Positions 10,066 to 21,470 of a stretch of 64,000 bases of DNA are shown in pieces. Position numbers and translations under genes: made by a program. The stretch covers positions 5,804,597 through 5,868,596 of the forward strand of contig ML679973.1 in assembly GCA_007922225.1 (NCBI GenBank), given 5' to 3'. The stretch's first letter is position 1; every line of letters starts with the position of its first letter. The notes beneath the pieces were generated by a model, which saw only the letters and a list, made by a program, of their open reading frames with translations, was not told where the DNA came from and ran no database searches. The stretch comes from Emydura subglobosa (taxonomy: Eukaryota; Chordata; Testudines; Chelidae).

Positions 10066-11399
10066 ACTCAACCAACCGATCAATTATTCACTCAGCTCCC
10101 AATTCTGTGTTTTAATCACATGCTTTCACCATACTGATCTTCTGAGCCGTTCAAAGTTTTGCTTCTCACTTGCCTCTATATTAATCGATACATTGTCTGA
10201 ATGAAAGAAAAGAAGCATCTTTCCAAAGCTAAGAGAAGTTGGGAAGACAATGAGCTTCTTGAAAGACACAAGCTCCAGAAATTGGATTCTGAGCATGTAC
10301 TGCCAGGATGGAGGATTTTTATTTAATTTTATAGAAAAATGTCCGGGTTATTTTACACTGAGATGCAAAATCTAATTTGCTGCCAAGCCCCGGAGGGAGT
10401 GAAAGAGAACTTGGAGAGCTCATAAAGACAAGTGTAATAGGATTAATAAGAAAAAGGCCTAAGACATAAGCCTTTATTGTGCACATTTTGTGCTAAATTT
10501 TAAGTATTGATGAAGGGTGAAATGCCGAGACTTAACCAAACATTCAGGTCCTCAGGGCAATCACAGAAGCATGGTGTTAGCACAGGCTGCTGCTGCCGTT
10601 CTGAGAAGGCTGTGGTGAAGATGCTCTGTCTCTCAGGGTGAAGGAGAGGATCTGATCTTTGGGCCAAATTCAGCCCTGGCATAAGTGGATGAAACTAACA
10701 GGGCTACCCAACTTTCAGCAGGGCTGGAATTGAGCCCTGTGTCCTGAATTTCCTCCCATACTGCTCCGCCACTGGGCATGGAAATGGAAAGCTCAACTTC
10801 CCTTGTGGTGAGAGGAATGGGTAGAAGGGCAGTCTCTCTCTCTGTTTTTTTTTTTTTAAGGCCCTACTGCCCCTGCTGATGGATTGCACCACTGCTCTGC
10901 ATGGGTAAGATTTCTTCACTGTCCTTTGCATGACTTATTGGCATCTCTTGCAGTCCGTCTTCCTATTTCTTCATTCATCTGACAGAGAAGGATGAATAGG
11001 GCCAGAGGAGGGAAGGTGGGATTGGGAGGTCCAGCCATAGGGGTGGGCATTGAGGGAAGGTAAGTGAACAGTTATGGGCAGGATGTCCCAAATTCAGAAG
11101 CAGATGGAGAAGCTCTCCACTCCCTGGGTCAGTGGAGACAAAGCTTCACCGACATGCCGACCTCTCTTTGGCCTTGAGAAGGTTTGGGCCCAATAACTAC
11201 TGATTGCATGAGACGGAGGGAGCAGCGTGATAACTCAGGGCCGTAAAGCCCAGGTGCTTGTTCGATTTGAGATGGAGCAAAGTAGAGGTTCTGAGCACTT
11301 CCGCTCTACCTTTGCCTTCAGGCTATCTGAACAATGTTATCTGCAGCCGGCAGCTCTGTTTCTAGAGTAGAGGTGGAAACAGAGGCAAGGGTTTTGAGT
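10066..11399. other. unassigned non-coding sequence
   Basis: No gene recognised. A T-run lies at about 10844-10857. The phrase 'gggccaaattcagccctggc' at about 10660-10680 is a dispersed word often seen in turtle repeats. Confidence 0.4.
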
Positions 11400-11835
11400 A
11401 ACCAGTTATCCTAGTAGTAGGGAGATTGGTGTTCGCATTCTTAGTATGCTCATCAACCGCTGTTTAACTGCCTCACCAGCTGGCAACCTGACAGAGGGTA
11501 ATCTGAATGAGTGCACACTCTTCCCGGCCTGGCTCCTGCTCATTTGAATTAAGGATGCAGTGGGAAATAGATAGGAGACCCAGTGACAAACGAGAGACAC
11601 TGCAATTGGATGCCCGCAGGAAGGAACAAGTGTCCACATCCATCACCACTGATTAGCTCTAGAGACACCAGCCGATCGGAATTAACAAATGGATCTCCAA
11701 GAGAGGCAGGGCTTTGTCGTCTGGCACCTTCAGCAAATCAGTTACCGCACAGCATCTCTGCGGTGGCTGCAGAATCTTCTTCACGCTCCATTTGCCATCC
11801 AAAGGGGGCTCGGTGACTGGATGGGGCACTCTGGC
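11400..11835. other. candidate conserved non-coding block
   Basis: This block has no repeat signature. It has balanced composition with retained CpGs ('cagttaccgcacagcatc', 'gccgatcggaattaac') and open frames on both strands of up to 84 codons, but no recognised protein motif. It could be regulatory or simply unique DNA. Confidence 0.2.
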
Positions 11836-12249
11836 ATTACAGCCACCCACTCCGTGCTAGCCAAAGAGCAAAGGAGAGAGAGAAGAGACCCAATCCATTC
11901 GCCTCGTGATCCAGTCTGTCTGTCAGCTTCTGCCCATGTCTGATTTGCGGCCGAGCAGGGATTGTATCATTTCAATGGATCTCAGCCCCACAGCCCCTGA
12001 TTTAAGGTGAAACTGGGTAGCGCTGCTGGGTTTTTGTGTAAGTGGTGATACAATAGACAGGTGGATTCTACCAAGAGCATTTATTAGGGTGGGCAGATGG
12101 GCACTGGAGTGGGGAAGGTCCATTAAAGTGTTGAAATCAACCAGCTGTGAAATAGAAAACTGAAAAAAGTATATTCCCAAAGCTGTTTATATCAGTCTTC
12201 TAGTCTGAAGCAGTCTTATTCTCTCTGTCTCTCTCTCACACAACATACA
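11836..12249. other. unassigned non-coding sequence
   Basis: Nothing recognised. Confidence 0.4.
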
Positions 12250-13064
12250 ATGTGGAAATACCATTACCAGACATCCAACGGGCTTGGACTATGCCCCAAC
12301 CTCTAACCAGTGTCTTTGGAGTGACCGGTGTGGTGTGCTGGGCCCCAAGGACCCACCCTCTTCCACAGGGGCAGGCCTGTGGCCACAAGTCTCCAGAACT
12401 GGGCCTGCGAGCACCAAGAATCCCTGGCTCTCTCCATGGGTCCCTACAGCAAATCCAGACACGCCAGATTCCTGCAGGTGGTTTGTATTATACTCCTCCA
12501 GGGCGCAATGCTCTCCGGGACTATCTGCAGTGACACCAAGCAGCCTTTCCACAGCTGATTAGTCACCTGGCCTACAGATTCGGAAAGTCCTTAGGCTAGC
12601 CCAGAGAAATAAAGGTTAAAACGTCCTCCATTCTTGCCAAGCCGGGGCAATCAGCCAGCCAAACTGCTCTGGGATTCATTTCTTGCTCTCTGTCAGTCCC
12701 AGGTGAGAGCTGCAGAGTCTGTCCAAGTTATCTCTCTCTCACCCACACTCACAGCCGCCCCCATGCTAAGTTCACATGTTCTGTCTGCCAGTGATTCCCG
12801 TGGATAAGTTGGATAAGTGTCAATTGTTCAGTCATTGTCTTGGTGGATCCTTCAGGGATATGGATGAGTTTCAGACAGTCCTTTCATGACTCATTAACTC
12901 CATCCCAGACAGTTAGGTGACACATCACCTCATGTCTCCTGCTCTGCCCCAAGAGCAACTTTTTAACCCCTTTGCACTCACTCAGTAGCCATACAAAGTA
13001 CAGAGGGAAAATGAGGCATGCATCAGACATAAAAACATTACAGAAAATTCCCACTTTGTCACAG
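12250..13064 (-). mobile_element. probable LTR (solo) on minus strand
   Basis: On the minus strand the block starts TGTGACAAAGTGGG, a start I associate with a turtle LTR family. Familiar internal words follow, for example 'tggtgtcactgcagatagtc' and 'agagcattgcgccctggag'. Length (about 0.8 kb) fits a solo LTR. The low-coordinate boundary and a target duplication could not be established, and no gag-pol sequence adjoins it. Confidence 0.4.
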
Positions 13065-13764
13065 CCATGACCAACTTTTATCTATGTAGACTTTTATATT
13101 AGGTCCATCAGCACAGCAACTAGATCTCACCTTATTTGGTCTCCATAAATTGTCCTTTGAGGCAAAAAGAGCCCATACAAAATATAAAGACACCTACACG
13201 TACAAATAAACCTACACTTATCAATAAACCTGGAATTATTTGGGGTCCTGTGGATCCTGACTGCCCAAAGGGTCAGATCCTTCCTTACTAGAGTTCCATG
13301 GAAGTCTGGCCATTCACTTCAGTGGGTGCAAGTTCAAATCCCTAATCACTAGTCCAGATACATTTGCGACTTCTTCGGACTTTTTAATAACTCCTTCTGT
13401 CAGAGCTCGGTCCTTTAGCATTCTGTTCACTCTTCATTAGCTCTCTCAAGTGCTGGCCTGCGATGGTGTCAAAAATCAGGTCTCTGTTTTTATTCCTTTG
13501 TTACCTAGCACAGGGAAAGCAACGCACCTGGCGGGTGATTTGTTTCAAAGATTAAAAGGGGAAATCCAAAACTATCTTTGAAAAAAATCATTCAGAAATT
13601 TCTCAAAGCCTGGTAAATTGGAAGGAGCCCAAGCCCGATGTTTGGTAGGAAAAACATGTAAAGTCAGTTGCTGTCTTGAGATAAGCTAATGTGGCCTAAA
13701 TATTAATGATTTATTTTGTGTCTGCCAAATGTTTTTAACATTTCCAGCGGGATGGAGTGCTGTC
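13065..13764. other. unassigned non-coding sequence
   Basis: No gene recognised. The part at about 13655-13750 ('gataagctaatgtggcc', 'atattaatgatttatttt') has the look of conserved non-coding DNA. Confidence 0.35.
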
Positions 13765-13885
13765 TTGTAGTTGACATGGAAGTGTGGGAAATAGGACTCC
13801 TGGGCTCCATCCCCAGAACTGCTACCAACTTACTGTGTGATGTTGGGCTAGTCACTTATGTCACATCCTGATCTCAGGTACACTC
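13765..13885 (+). mobile_element. MIR-like SINE fragment
   Basis: MIR-type head and core in sense: 'aaataggactcctgggctcc', 'tgtgtgatgttgggctagtc', then 'acttatgtcac'. Degraded and 3' truncated. Confidence 0.45.
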
Positions 13886-15297
13886 ACATAAAATTGGAAG
13901 AACTCCATTCATCACAGTGGATTTATATGGTTATAAGTCAGAACAAAATGGTCCATCTCTTTTTGCTTCTGCTTCCTTATCAGTAAAGTGGGTGCAGAGT
14001 TATTCGGCACTCAGCTACTGCAGGTATGGGTGCAGTCAAAGAATCTCTATAGAATAGAATACTTACCTGCCACCAGGTGTAGTATTGTAAAAATTCATGC
14101 TTCGTCAAGTGGAATGGGTCAAATCTTGAAGCCCTTTTGAAGGGTCTGACTTCCTTGCCACTGAAGTCAATGGGACTTTCCCTGAGAAAGGACTGAGTCA
14201 GGACTTTGGGTTTGGGGTCTGATTCTCCACAGTTTTGCACCTTTTGGACTTATGCCTGTCCACACTGAGTGCAAAATGCTGCCACTCGGTGAAGGAAATG
14301 ATGGCTTAAGCGAAGAATTTCGGCTTGATAGTGTTTTACAGTCACTCAGCCAAAGTCTGAAGGATGGGCCAGATGGTGTGCATCAGGGGATCCCCATTGA
14401 AATTAGCTAGCCCAGCTGAGGCTGTGGTCCTATGATACAATACCAGGCAGTGGAGAATACAGCCCAGTATGCGTTTTTGCTAGTGGTTGTAGTGGTTCCT
14501 CAAATGGAAGGTGCTATAGAAATGCAAATGGTTCTTTTGGTGTAAGTGGAGAATGAATGTGAGTGCAACATATTTGGGCACATGGCTTTTAGTGCTGAAT
14601 TGTGTTCATTCCACCGTCTGATTTATACACCCCAGATTTGCAAGGTCACTCCATTTGATTCTGCAGTGCTACATTTCTGAATGATGCTAAAGCCTCCACT
14701 TTGTTGCCATGATAAAAATAATACAAAACAAGCAGACCTTGACCAAAGGACTAGCCCAATAAAACTACAAGTTGCCCCCACTGGGCCAGTAACTAGGAGG
14801 CAAAATCTGTGAAATTCTGTGTTGCTTTAGTTCCTTTTTTTTTTTTTTTTTTTGGCCTCATTAATGCTGTGTTCAGCATCCTGTGAGGGTCAAGAAAGCA
14901 TGTTTACCTCTTAATGACACCGCTGCTTTGATTGTCTCCCTCTTTCGGTTCCTGGGCGCCTGAGTCATGGCTGTCTCTGTGTCCAGAACCTTTACAGCTC
15001 AGACAATGGTACAAGAGGTTTCCTCAATCTGAGACATTACATCTTACAGTATTGCTCCTTCTGTACCTGCCAGCACGCTCTTCTCTTGTCCCTAGTCTGA
15101 GGAGAGTGAAGGAGGGGTGTTGTCTGTGAACTAGGGGTCAGTCATCAAAGCGGATTGAATCAGTGAACAGGTTTCCCCCCTGGTTCTTGAGGCACTTGCT
15201 TTGGAGACTGGTCCAAAGTCCATTAAAGTCAGTGGGAGTCTCCATTGATTTTGAATCCTATGCATTATCTCGAATGGGTCTCAAAGCTTGACATCCT
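13886..15297. other. unassigned non-coding sequence with a poly(T) tract
   Basis: No gene recognised. A T-run lies at about 14826-14852. The dispersed palindromic word CCACTGAAGTCAATGG occurs at about 14158-14173, and a relative, 'cattaaagtcagtgggagtc', at about 15222-15241. Confidence 0.4.
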
Positions 15298-15395
15298 GCC
15301 TCTGAAGCAGCTGGGGGTGGCTACTGGCAGGACAGCATATTGGACTAGCTGGCCAGGGCCTGATCCAGTCTGACACATTACATGTTCCTCTTGGA
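15298..15395 (+). mobile_element. CR1-like or SINE 3' tail
   Basis: The words 'ctgaagcagctgggggtggc', 'atattggactagctggcc' and 'gatccagtctgacac' in order match the common sauropsid tail that reads 'actgggctagatgg..ctttggtctgacccag'. I class it as a degraded retroelement tail, probably of CR1 ancestry. Confidence 0.4.
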
Positions 15396-15987
15396 AATAA
15401 GCCCAGAGCCCAAACCAAAACCTGGCAGCCAAAAAGCTCCAGAACCTGGGAGAGATTCAGGTGTAGATCCAGATGAGTTGGCTGAGGTCCAGCACTAGTT
15501 CTTGTGTATTCTGCTTGAAGCGCTGGGGGAATAACATAGTGCAGAAAACAGTAGTTGTCTCGCTACTGTGTGACCATGGACTCTGATAGCCCAGCATTCC
15601 TCTCTTCTCGGGGCTTTCACCAGAGGTACAGTGTGCATGGCACAGGGCAGGCAAAGCAGCTGGTGTGGCGCACACCCCACCAATTCCAACACAAAAACAT
15701 CCTGTCTCTCTGGTTTATATTAATTTTCAGGTTGGTTCTTTCCAACCTTCGTCCATCTCCTTTGCTCCTTTTTTGCACCTGATACAGGGATGTAAACCCT
15801 CATGCGTCAGAGCACAAGCCAAACTGCAACTGACTGAGGTTAGGAACAAACGTTCCCACAGGTGGGTCATTCCATAACTGCTGAGTTCACAGCTTGCTCT
15901 GCAGCATCTCATGTGATCCAGCATAGCAATTCCTATGGTCTTTTATTCTCCATACATCTCATTACTTCCTCCCCTTCAACCCTGCAA
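15396..15987. other. unassigned non-coding sequence
   Basis: Nothing recognised. Confidence 0.4.
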
Positions 15988-16047
15988 TCCTCTTTTTCTT
16001 TCTTTCTCTTTCTCTTTCTCTCTTTTTCTCTTTCTTTTTCTTTCTTC
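15988..16047. repeat. 60-nt pure polypyrimidine tract
   Basis: Every base from 15988 to 16047 is C or T, mostly in TTTC and TCTTT units. Such tracts can adopt triplex DNA. Confidence 0.9.
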
Positions 16048-16224
16048 ACACTGCTCCCTTCTCTCAATGCTTTCCTCTCCCTTCCAGTTCCCACTAGATG
16101 GCATGTGATGCAGTCACCCTTGCCTCTAGTTAGTCGATTAAGATATCATGTTCATGGCTGTGCTGGTTTTCCTCTTCCCCTCACCCTCCATCCTTGAACC
16201 TGAGATTATTTTCCTAGCTCCATC

Positions 16225-16580
16225 TTGGCAACTACATTTATTTGAAATAAATTTTAGGATAATTTGTTTTTCTAATTTTTTGTGGCGCAATCTCCCGATT
16301 ACAAGGGGATTGGTTATTCAGGCACCAGGTGCCAGCGATCTGGGACTGCACACGGAGATTTGTGCTGTGTGAGGAAATACTTCATTAGACTTGTATTCCA
16401 CGAAGACACTTTCGCTTCTTAACGCCTATGATTTTAATTAAAACCTGGAAAGTGAAGAATCCTCGGGTTGTATTAATGTTTTCATTTCCATTAGGGTGGC
16501 AGAGTTTATAAACACGAGCAGGGTTTATAAATTAGACCTCGTGCGAATAATGAGTGCACAGTGCAGCAGAGAGCTAGAGT
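16225..16580. other. candidate conserved non-coding block
   Basis: No repeat signature. The block is dense in homeodomain- and forkhead-like words: 'ttttaattaaaacctgg', 'gagtttataaacacgag', 'gggtttataaattagac', 'tgcgaataatgagtgc'. CpGs are retained within AT-rich sequence. This is one of the best enhancer-like candidates in the window, by inspection only. Confidence 0.3.
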
Positions 16581-17227
16581 AGAGCGGCCCCATCTATCTC
16601 TCTCTTTGGCTTGTGCTTGCTTCACAGTGTCCTCCGCTTGGCACAGGCTGTCCTGAGTCATTCAAGGGTTCTTCTTTGGAGACTTTGCTAATGGCCTCTC
16701 CCATTCCTTTTGATGAACACTCTGTTCCCTGGGCCAAGGAGTAGGGAGGGTCAGATGTTTAAATCTGTGGCTTCCACAGTGATCTAGTGAAGGTGACTTT
16801 GGTCAAAATCTAAGGGGTTTTATGAGCAGCTTGGAAAAGTGAAAGGAAATCGGACTCTTAAATAATGTGGTTTCCTCTTGTCTTATCCTCTAGTGGCCCA
16901 GTTCACTGACAATCACATACACAGATACACCCAGTGACACGCATGTACACATACAAGCCAGATCCAGGTACCTACGAGGAGTACATGCAGTCACCGACGC
17001 ATAGCGTGAAAACACACACCTATAATTGTGTATACATATAAAACACATGGTCCTCCATGAACAATGTGGCAGTCACACACAATTGTGGACAAACTGCATT
17101 GGATTAGCACATAGCGAGAATTCCCGTCTAACACCCAGGCACTTGTAGAACTCATGCAGCCATTCTGACCTACACATACTTACACTTAGTTGTGCATGCA
17201 CACAGGCGGTCAGCATCAGTAGTAGCA
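16581..17227. other. unassigned sequence including a degenerate CA-rich stretch
   Basis: Positions about 16910-17070 are rich in ACACA/ATACA words ('cacatacacagatacaccc', 'acgcatgtacacatacaag') without a fixed period. It looks like a decayed CA microsatellite or minisatellite. No gene recognised. Confidence 0.45.
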
Positions 17228-17415
17228 ACACCTTGCACTCACATATCACTTTTTCTCCAAGCACTTCACAAAGGTGGGCAGAATCTCCATTTTACATGCA
17301 GGGAAATTGAGGCACAGGGAAACAACATGCCCGGACTCTCACAGCAAACCACTGGCCGAGTCAGGAATAGAAATCAGATCTCATAACTTCTAGTTCTGAG
17401 CTCTGACCCCTGCAG
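17228..17415 (-). mobile_element. MIR/CORE-SINE-like fragment, antisense
   Basis: Reverse-complement MIR-type order: 'aagcacttcacaaaggtggg', 'tctccattttacatgcaggg', 'aaattgaggcacaggg', 'ccgagtcaggaatagaaatc'. Confidence 0.6.
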
Positions 17416-18224
17416 CTTGCAGGGACCATCTCCACTCCCACGGATAGTCATGCAACATCCTTGTGGCAATGACGACACCTTCCACGGAAACATAATGTAT
17501 TAGGAAAATATTTAGTTATTTATAAGTGTTCTGCCTATGTTTTCAGTCCCTGAGGGTTGGTTCCTATTTCCTTGTGTCCTCTTCATATGTGGCAGTGGCT
17601 ACCAATGGAGGCCGCTAACACAGCTATGATTTATTCCCAGTTGCTCTTACTAGCATCTAGGGCCTACGCCTATCTTACAGATAGAAAGCCTGAACATTGC
17701 TAGTGCACTTGGAAGCAAGGAGCTGGAGCCAAAACCATGTAACCTGCCAGGTCTCTGTGAGTCGATGGCAAGTATTTCAGGGAGAACCTGCAGGGGAACC
17801 TCTGCATTAGTGTAAACGTCATTATTCTGCAGTCCTAACAGCTACAAGAGAAAGACGGTGTCTCCTCTAGCACCGCACTCGCTACCACTGGGCTAGGGCA
17901 ATGGTTCAGCAGTGACTCAGTTTGAATTGTCCACATGAATTCCTGCAGCACCCTGGGTTTTCCTTAGAAATCTCCCACCCCACCAATGGACCTGGCTCAT
18001 CCTTGGATAACGCATTAGATCTGACTCCCGTCGCAGCGCAAGGTGGCGGGCTGGCAGGGTAAGGAGACAGTAACAGACCCTCTGGACCCGCCTGATTTTC
18101 TCTTCCTGGCGGTTGCTGGTTATTTCGACACAGCGGTGAAGTTCTGGAGAAAGGAGGAGGGCAGGCATATCGTCAGCCTTGGTCTCCTTGAGTCCATTAG
18201 GGTTGTTATTGAGATATCCTTCCA
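17416..18224. other. unassigned non-coding sequence
   Basis: No gene recognised. The minus-strand frame 17917-18288 (123 codons) has no known domain. Confidence 0.4.
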
Positions 18225-18465
18225 AGCAGCTTAAATAGAAACTGCTGGTGACAAAATGAAAACAAATGGAGAAGCCGGTGAGACTCACTCAAGGGGGCTT
18301 CCTTTGCCAGTACTGCCAGCCCCGGTGGGAGAGGCAAGCTGGCACGGCCGACCCCGATAATACATCTGCGTCAGCAGAGCGGGAAATGGGAGGGAATGGC
18401 TTCCCGTGTTATACTGCAGACTCTCTTGACATTGCTGAACCCATTAGAGGCCATTATTTAGACTG
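18225..18465. other. candidate conserved non-coding block
   Basis: Unique-looking sequence with retained CpGs ('acggccgaccccgataat', 'gcgtcagcagagcggg') and TTATTTA words. No repeat signature. Regulatory status is inference. Confidence 0.2.
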
Positions 18466-19189
18466 TCGGAGAACACGGGCTCTCTCCCTCTCTTGACTCT
18501 CAAAGAGCTCTGGACTCACTTCATCCCCCCTGGGAGAGGAAAGCTGACTATCAGTCATAGTAACATCACCGGCTCCCCCTTGGAAATCCCCAGCAGCATA
18601 GCAGCTCCACCCGCCTTGCTTGTTGCCACGCATAGGTAAAGGGGACTTTAACAGTATCTGGGAAATTGCACTGTTTCTTTTCTTCCTTTAAAATGTTTTT
18701 CTCTCTCTCCCCACTTCCCTGCCACTTTTCTTCCTCCTCTGCATGTTTGAAGCATTGTACGGATCATTTATGTATGAAACCAGGACATGGTTTAAGTCCC
18801 TCCCACAACATTGTGGACCTTCTTCTGGCCCAGCGTGACCCCCTCATCCCACCCTGCTTCAAACCCGCTTTGCTTTTGATTGGGAGGATGATTGATTTCC
18901 AGGAATATAGACTTACCTATACTAGATCAGGCCTGGATAAGTGGCATTATAATAATGCATCTCACTAGCTGAGCAGCGTTGTATGGAGGGTGGGAGGGAG
19001 AGGGGCACTGTTGGATCAGAAAGATTCTCTGAAAATGTTGGAGGTGAATGTTTCTTAGGGGAAGGTTCCAGGGACCATGCGCAGAAATCTCGGAGAGCAG
19101 CTAATGGAAACAGGGGGGCAGCAGTGCACACAAAAAGCAGTACTTCTCTGAGAGATTTCTACAGAACTTGCTGGAAGAGGAAACTTTCC
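18466..19189. other. unassigned non-coding sequence
   Basis: Nothing recognised. Confidence 0.4.
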
Positions 19190-19745
19190 TGCCATGGGGG
19201 AAAAAAGATAAATAAATTTCATCCCAAATCAGGGTGAATGGTCAAATATTCAAAATTTCTTGTGGGAGGGAAAATTGTGCAAAAACTGCATTTCGGGAGG
19301 ACTGAAACAGAATAATTTGGCTTGCTCCCTGGGCAGCTGGCTCCCTGGGAGTCCATGAGTCAGGAAGCCAGCTTCCCAGGGAGCCAGGCAGCCTGGGAAG
19401 TCAGTTGCCCAATTGGCCAGCCTGGGGAGGCAGCTGCTCAATGAGCTGTGGAGTCTGGAAGCCCAGGCCACCCTGACTCCCAAATTCTTCCCCAGATGGG
19501 CTGCTGAGAAGCTGCCTACCTAGAAGGCCCCAGCTCTGGGGCAGCTCACCAGGGCGTAGCTGAGAGCCCAAGAACCCTGGAAGACCAGCAGCCTGCCAGG
19601 CAGGCAGCTGTGGATCCGTGCAGCCATCCTTGTCTGGTTTCTCTGAAAGTTTTGATTGAATTGACACGTTCCCACAGAGCATTTTAATTTCATTACGTTC
19701 TGGTGGAAAACGGTTCTCTTGGAAAATTGTTGGCCATCTCTACTT
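19190..19745. mobile_element. AT-rich 'TTTCATTT' element with a GC-rich palindromic centre
   Basis: The outer parts are AT-rich ('aaataaatttcatcccaaatc', 'attttaatttcattacgttc') and close in 'gaaaattgttggccatctc'. The core at about 19320-19620 is made of CAGCTGG/CCTGGGAG words. It contains a perfect 14-bp inverted repeat, CTGGCTCCCTGGGA at 19337-19350 and TCCCAGGGAGCCAG at 19374-19387. The whole fits one composite non-autonomous element or an element with an internal minisatellite. Confidence 0.45.
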
Positions 19746-20295
19746 CTCAGATCTCATTGTGCAAGCGGACTGGCAAATGGTAACACCCCCTTTAGAGCAA
19801 TATATTAATGTGTGTAAACAGAAGAACCTCTGTTAGACCCCACAAGCACCATATAGTCCTCCTGCACCAGACATCCAGGGTAGGCTGGGAAAGTGCATTC
19901 CAGGGTATAAAACGGCTGCACCCCTACCACAGCTTCCATCTCATCCCAGAAACAGAGAACCCCAGTTTTACTTGAAGGACACTTTCAGAGGAATGGCTCT
20001 CCTTCTCTTCTGAGATTTTTGGGTCAAATTTTGACTTCATTTATAACCAGGTAACCTCTCCCACTTCAATAGCCTTGTCCCAGTTGTTACCTGTGTCAGA
20101 ATTTGTGAGTCTGTGGTCTGCATGGGGCAGGACATAGCTTTTGTGGTGGAAGATGCAGAAAATGTTGGTAGCCATATTCATCTTTTGGAGAGACCACCAG
20201 AGTTGATCCTGTTATGATATCCTTACTGGTCTAATGAATATGTTATAAATAATATTTTGGGTAGAAAATATAGAGCCTTCCATAACTCTCTCTGG
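19746..20295. other. unassigned non-coding sequence
   Basis: Nothing recognised. Confidence 0.4.
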
Positions 20296-20459
20296 TAAGG
20301 TTGCTATTTGTCCAGATTTTCCCAGGACTGACCTTTTTTGAGGTGGGTGTCCCAGGAAATCTGTAAGGATGCTCAGTACACACTGCCAGCTGTCCAGTTT
20401 TATGGGCTCAAGATCATCCTTGATATCCTGGTTTTTGTATTTTAGAGGCGACAACTCTA
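20296..20459 (-). mobile_element. GGTTGCCA-ended DNA element, copy 1
   Basis: It is the opposite-orientation relative of 55274-55439. Both contain, in matching orientation, 'gcagtgtgtactgag', 'ccttacagattt' and 'gatgatc' words. Its right end 'gaggcgacaactcta' and left end 'aaggttgctatttgtc' are degraded inverted repeats. No target duplication is visible. Confidence 0.55.
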
Positions 20460-21059
20460 GTCACAAGTTCAAATCTGGTAGAGGCCAGTTCTGACTGTTG
20501 TTATTATCTGAGGAATGTTTTTTGGCACATGTGAAATGGGTTTGGTGAGTCTTTGGCCATGTCTTCACTGCTAAAAAAAAAAGGTGTTTTTTTTCCGCTC
20601 ACTAACTGATGCAGGTGAGGTATTCTGAGGTCAGAGCAATGAACACAAGGCACTTCAGTTTTACCATGTGGTGAGGTCAAATCCCAGATGGGAGTGTAGT
20701 GCTGATCTCCATAGCTTTTACCTTGAGATAACTGCAACAGGTTACTTGGGTAAAACACACACCATTTTTTAGCTGTGAAGGCAACCATCACCCAGCCAGC
20801 GGGTGCCAACACAGCAAGAACAGCTGCCACGTTTAGTATCAACTAGTGCCTCCATCTGCAATAAGCTAAAAGACTGCCCCCTGTTCTCTCCTATGGACAG
20901 GGCTACCTGGAGGCTTGTGTCTCGTATGAGGCAGTGTGCTAATTCACCTCTGGCTGAGCTCTGTGGTGCATCATGACAACCTGGGTGCATTATGGAAGAC
21001 GTAGTCCATCCCGGGAGACAGGGGACAGTCAGGCTACCAAACTTCATCTCCCATAAAGG
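20460..21059. other. unassigned non-coding sequence
   Basis: No gene recognised. Minus-strand frames of 112 and 97 codons (20504-20842, 20769-21062) overlap each other and have no known motif. Confidence 0.4.
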
Positions 21060-21347
21060 CATGGGAAAATGAAATTCAACGTTGAAATGACTCGAAACGA
21101 AGCATGTCAGGTCATTTCAACAAACCAAAATGAAATATTTTGATTTTGGGAATGCCAACATATTCTGTTTCAATCAAAAATGTCAAAACAGAACTTTCTG
21201 ACATTTTGAAATCTCAATATTTTGGACTGTCTGTTCCACTGAAAATTTCGAAATTTCAACTTCTTGTCCCATTTTGGGATAAAAACCTAATGCTGAGATG
21301 TCGGATTTTCTCAGGGGACTGAAATTCTGAATTTTGCTCAGCTCTAA
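21060..21347. mobile_element. AT-rich 'TTTCATTT' element, further copy
   Basis: 'aggtcatttcaacaaacc', 'tgttgaaatgac', 'ttctgacattttgaaatctc' and a closing 'aattttgctcagctctaac' match the family of 9733 and 27600. Confidence 0.5.
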
Positions 21348-21470
21348 CTAACATACTTGTAAACACTAGTCTGGGCACTCCACACACATTTGTTCCTGAA
21401 CACAAACATTTGTGATTTTACTGGGTGGCAAATTAGGATTGTCTAGACTAGTGTTTACAAATGTGTGTGC
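21348..21470. mobile_element. short element with perfect 16-bp inverted repeat
   Basis: TTGTAAACACTAGTCT at 21357-21372 is exactly complementary to AGACTAGTGTTTACAA at 21445-21460. CACACACATTTGT at 21381-21393 is exactly complementary to 21457-21469. A third related half, CTTGTAAACACTAG, lies at 42012-42025. This suggests a mobile inverted-repeat element rather than chance. Confidence 0.45.

Noticed and set aside
16910..17070. CRISPR-like or regular tandem array in the CA-rich stretch
   Set aside because: No fixed period or identical units; the sequence is a eukaryotic degenerate CA-rich tract.
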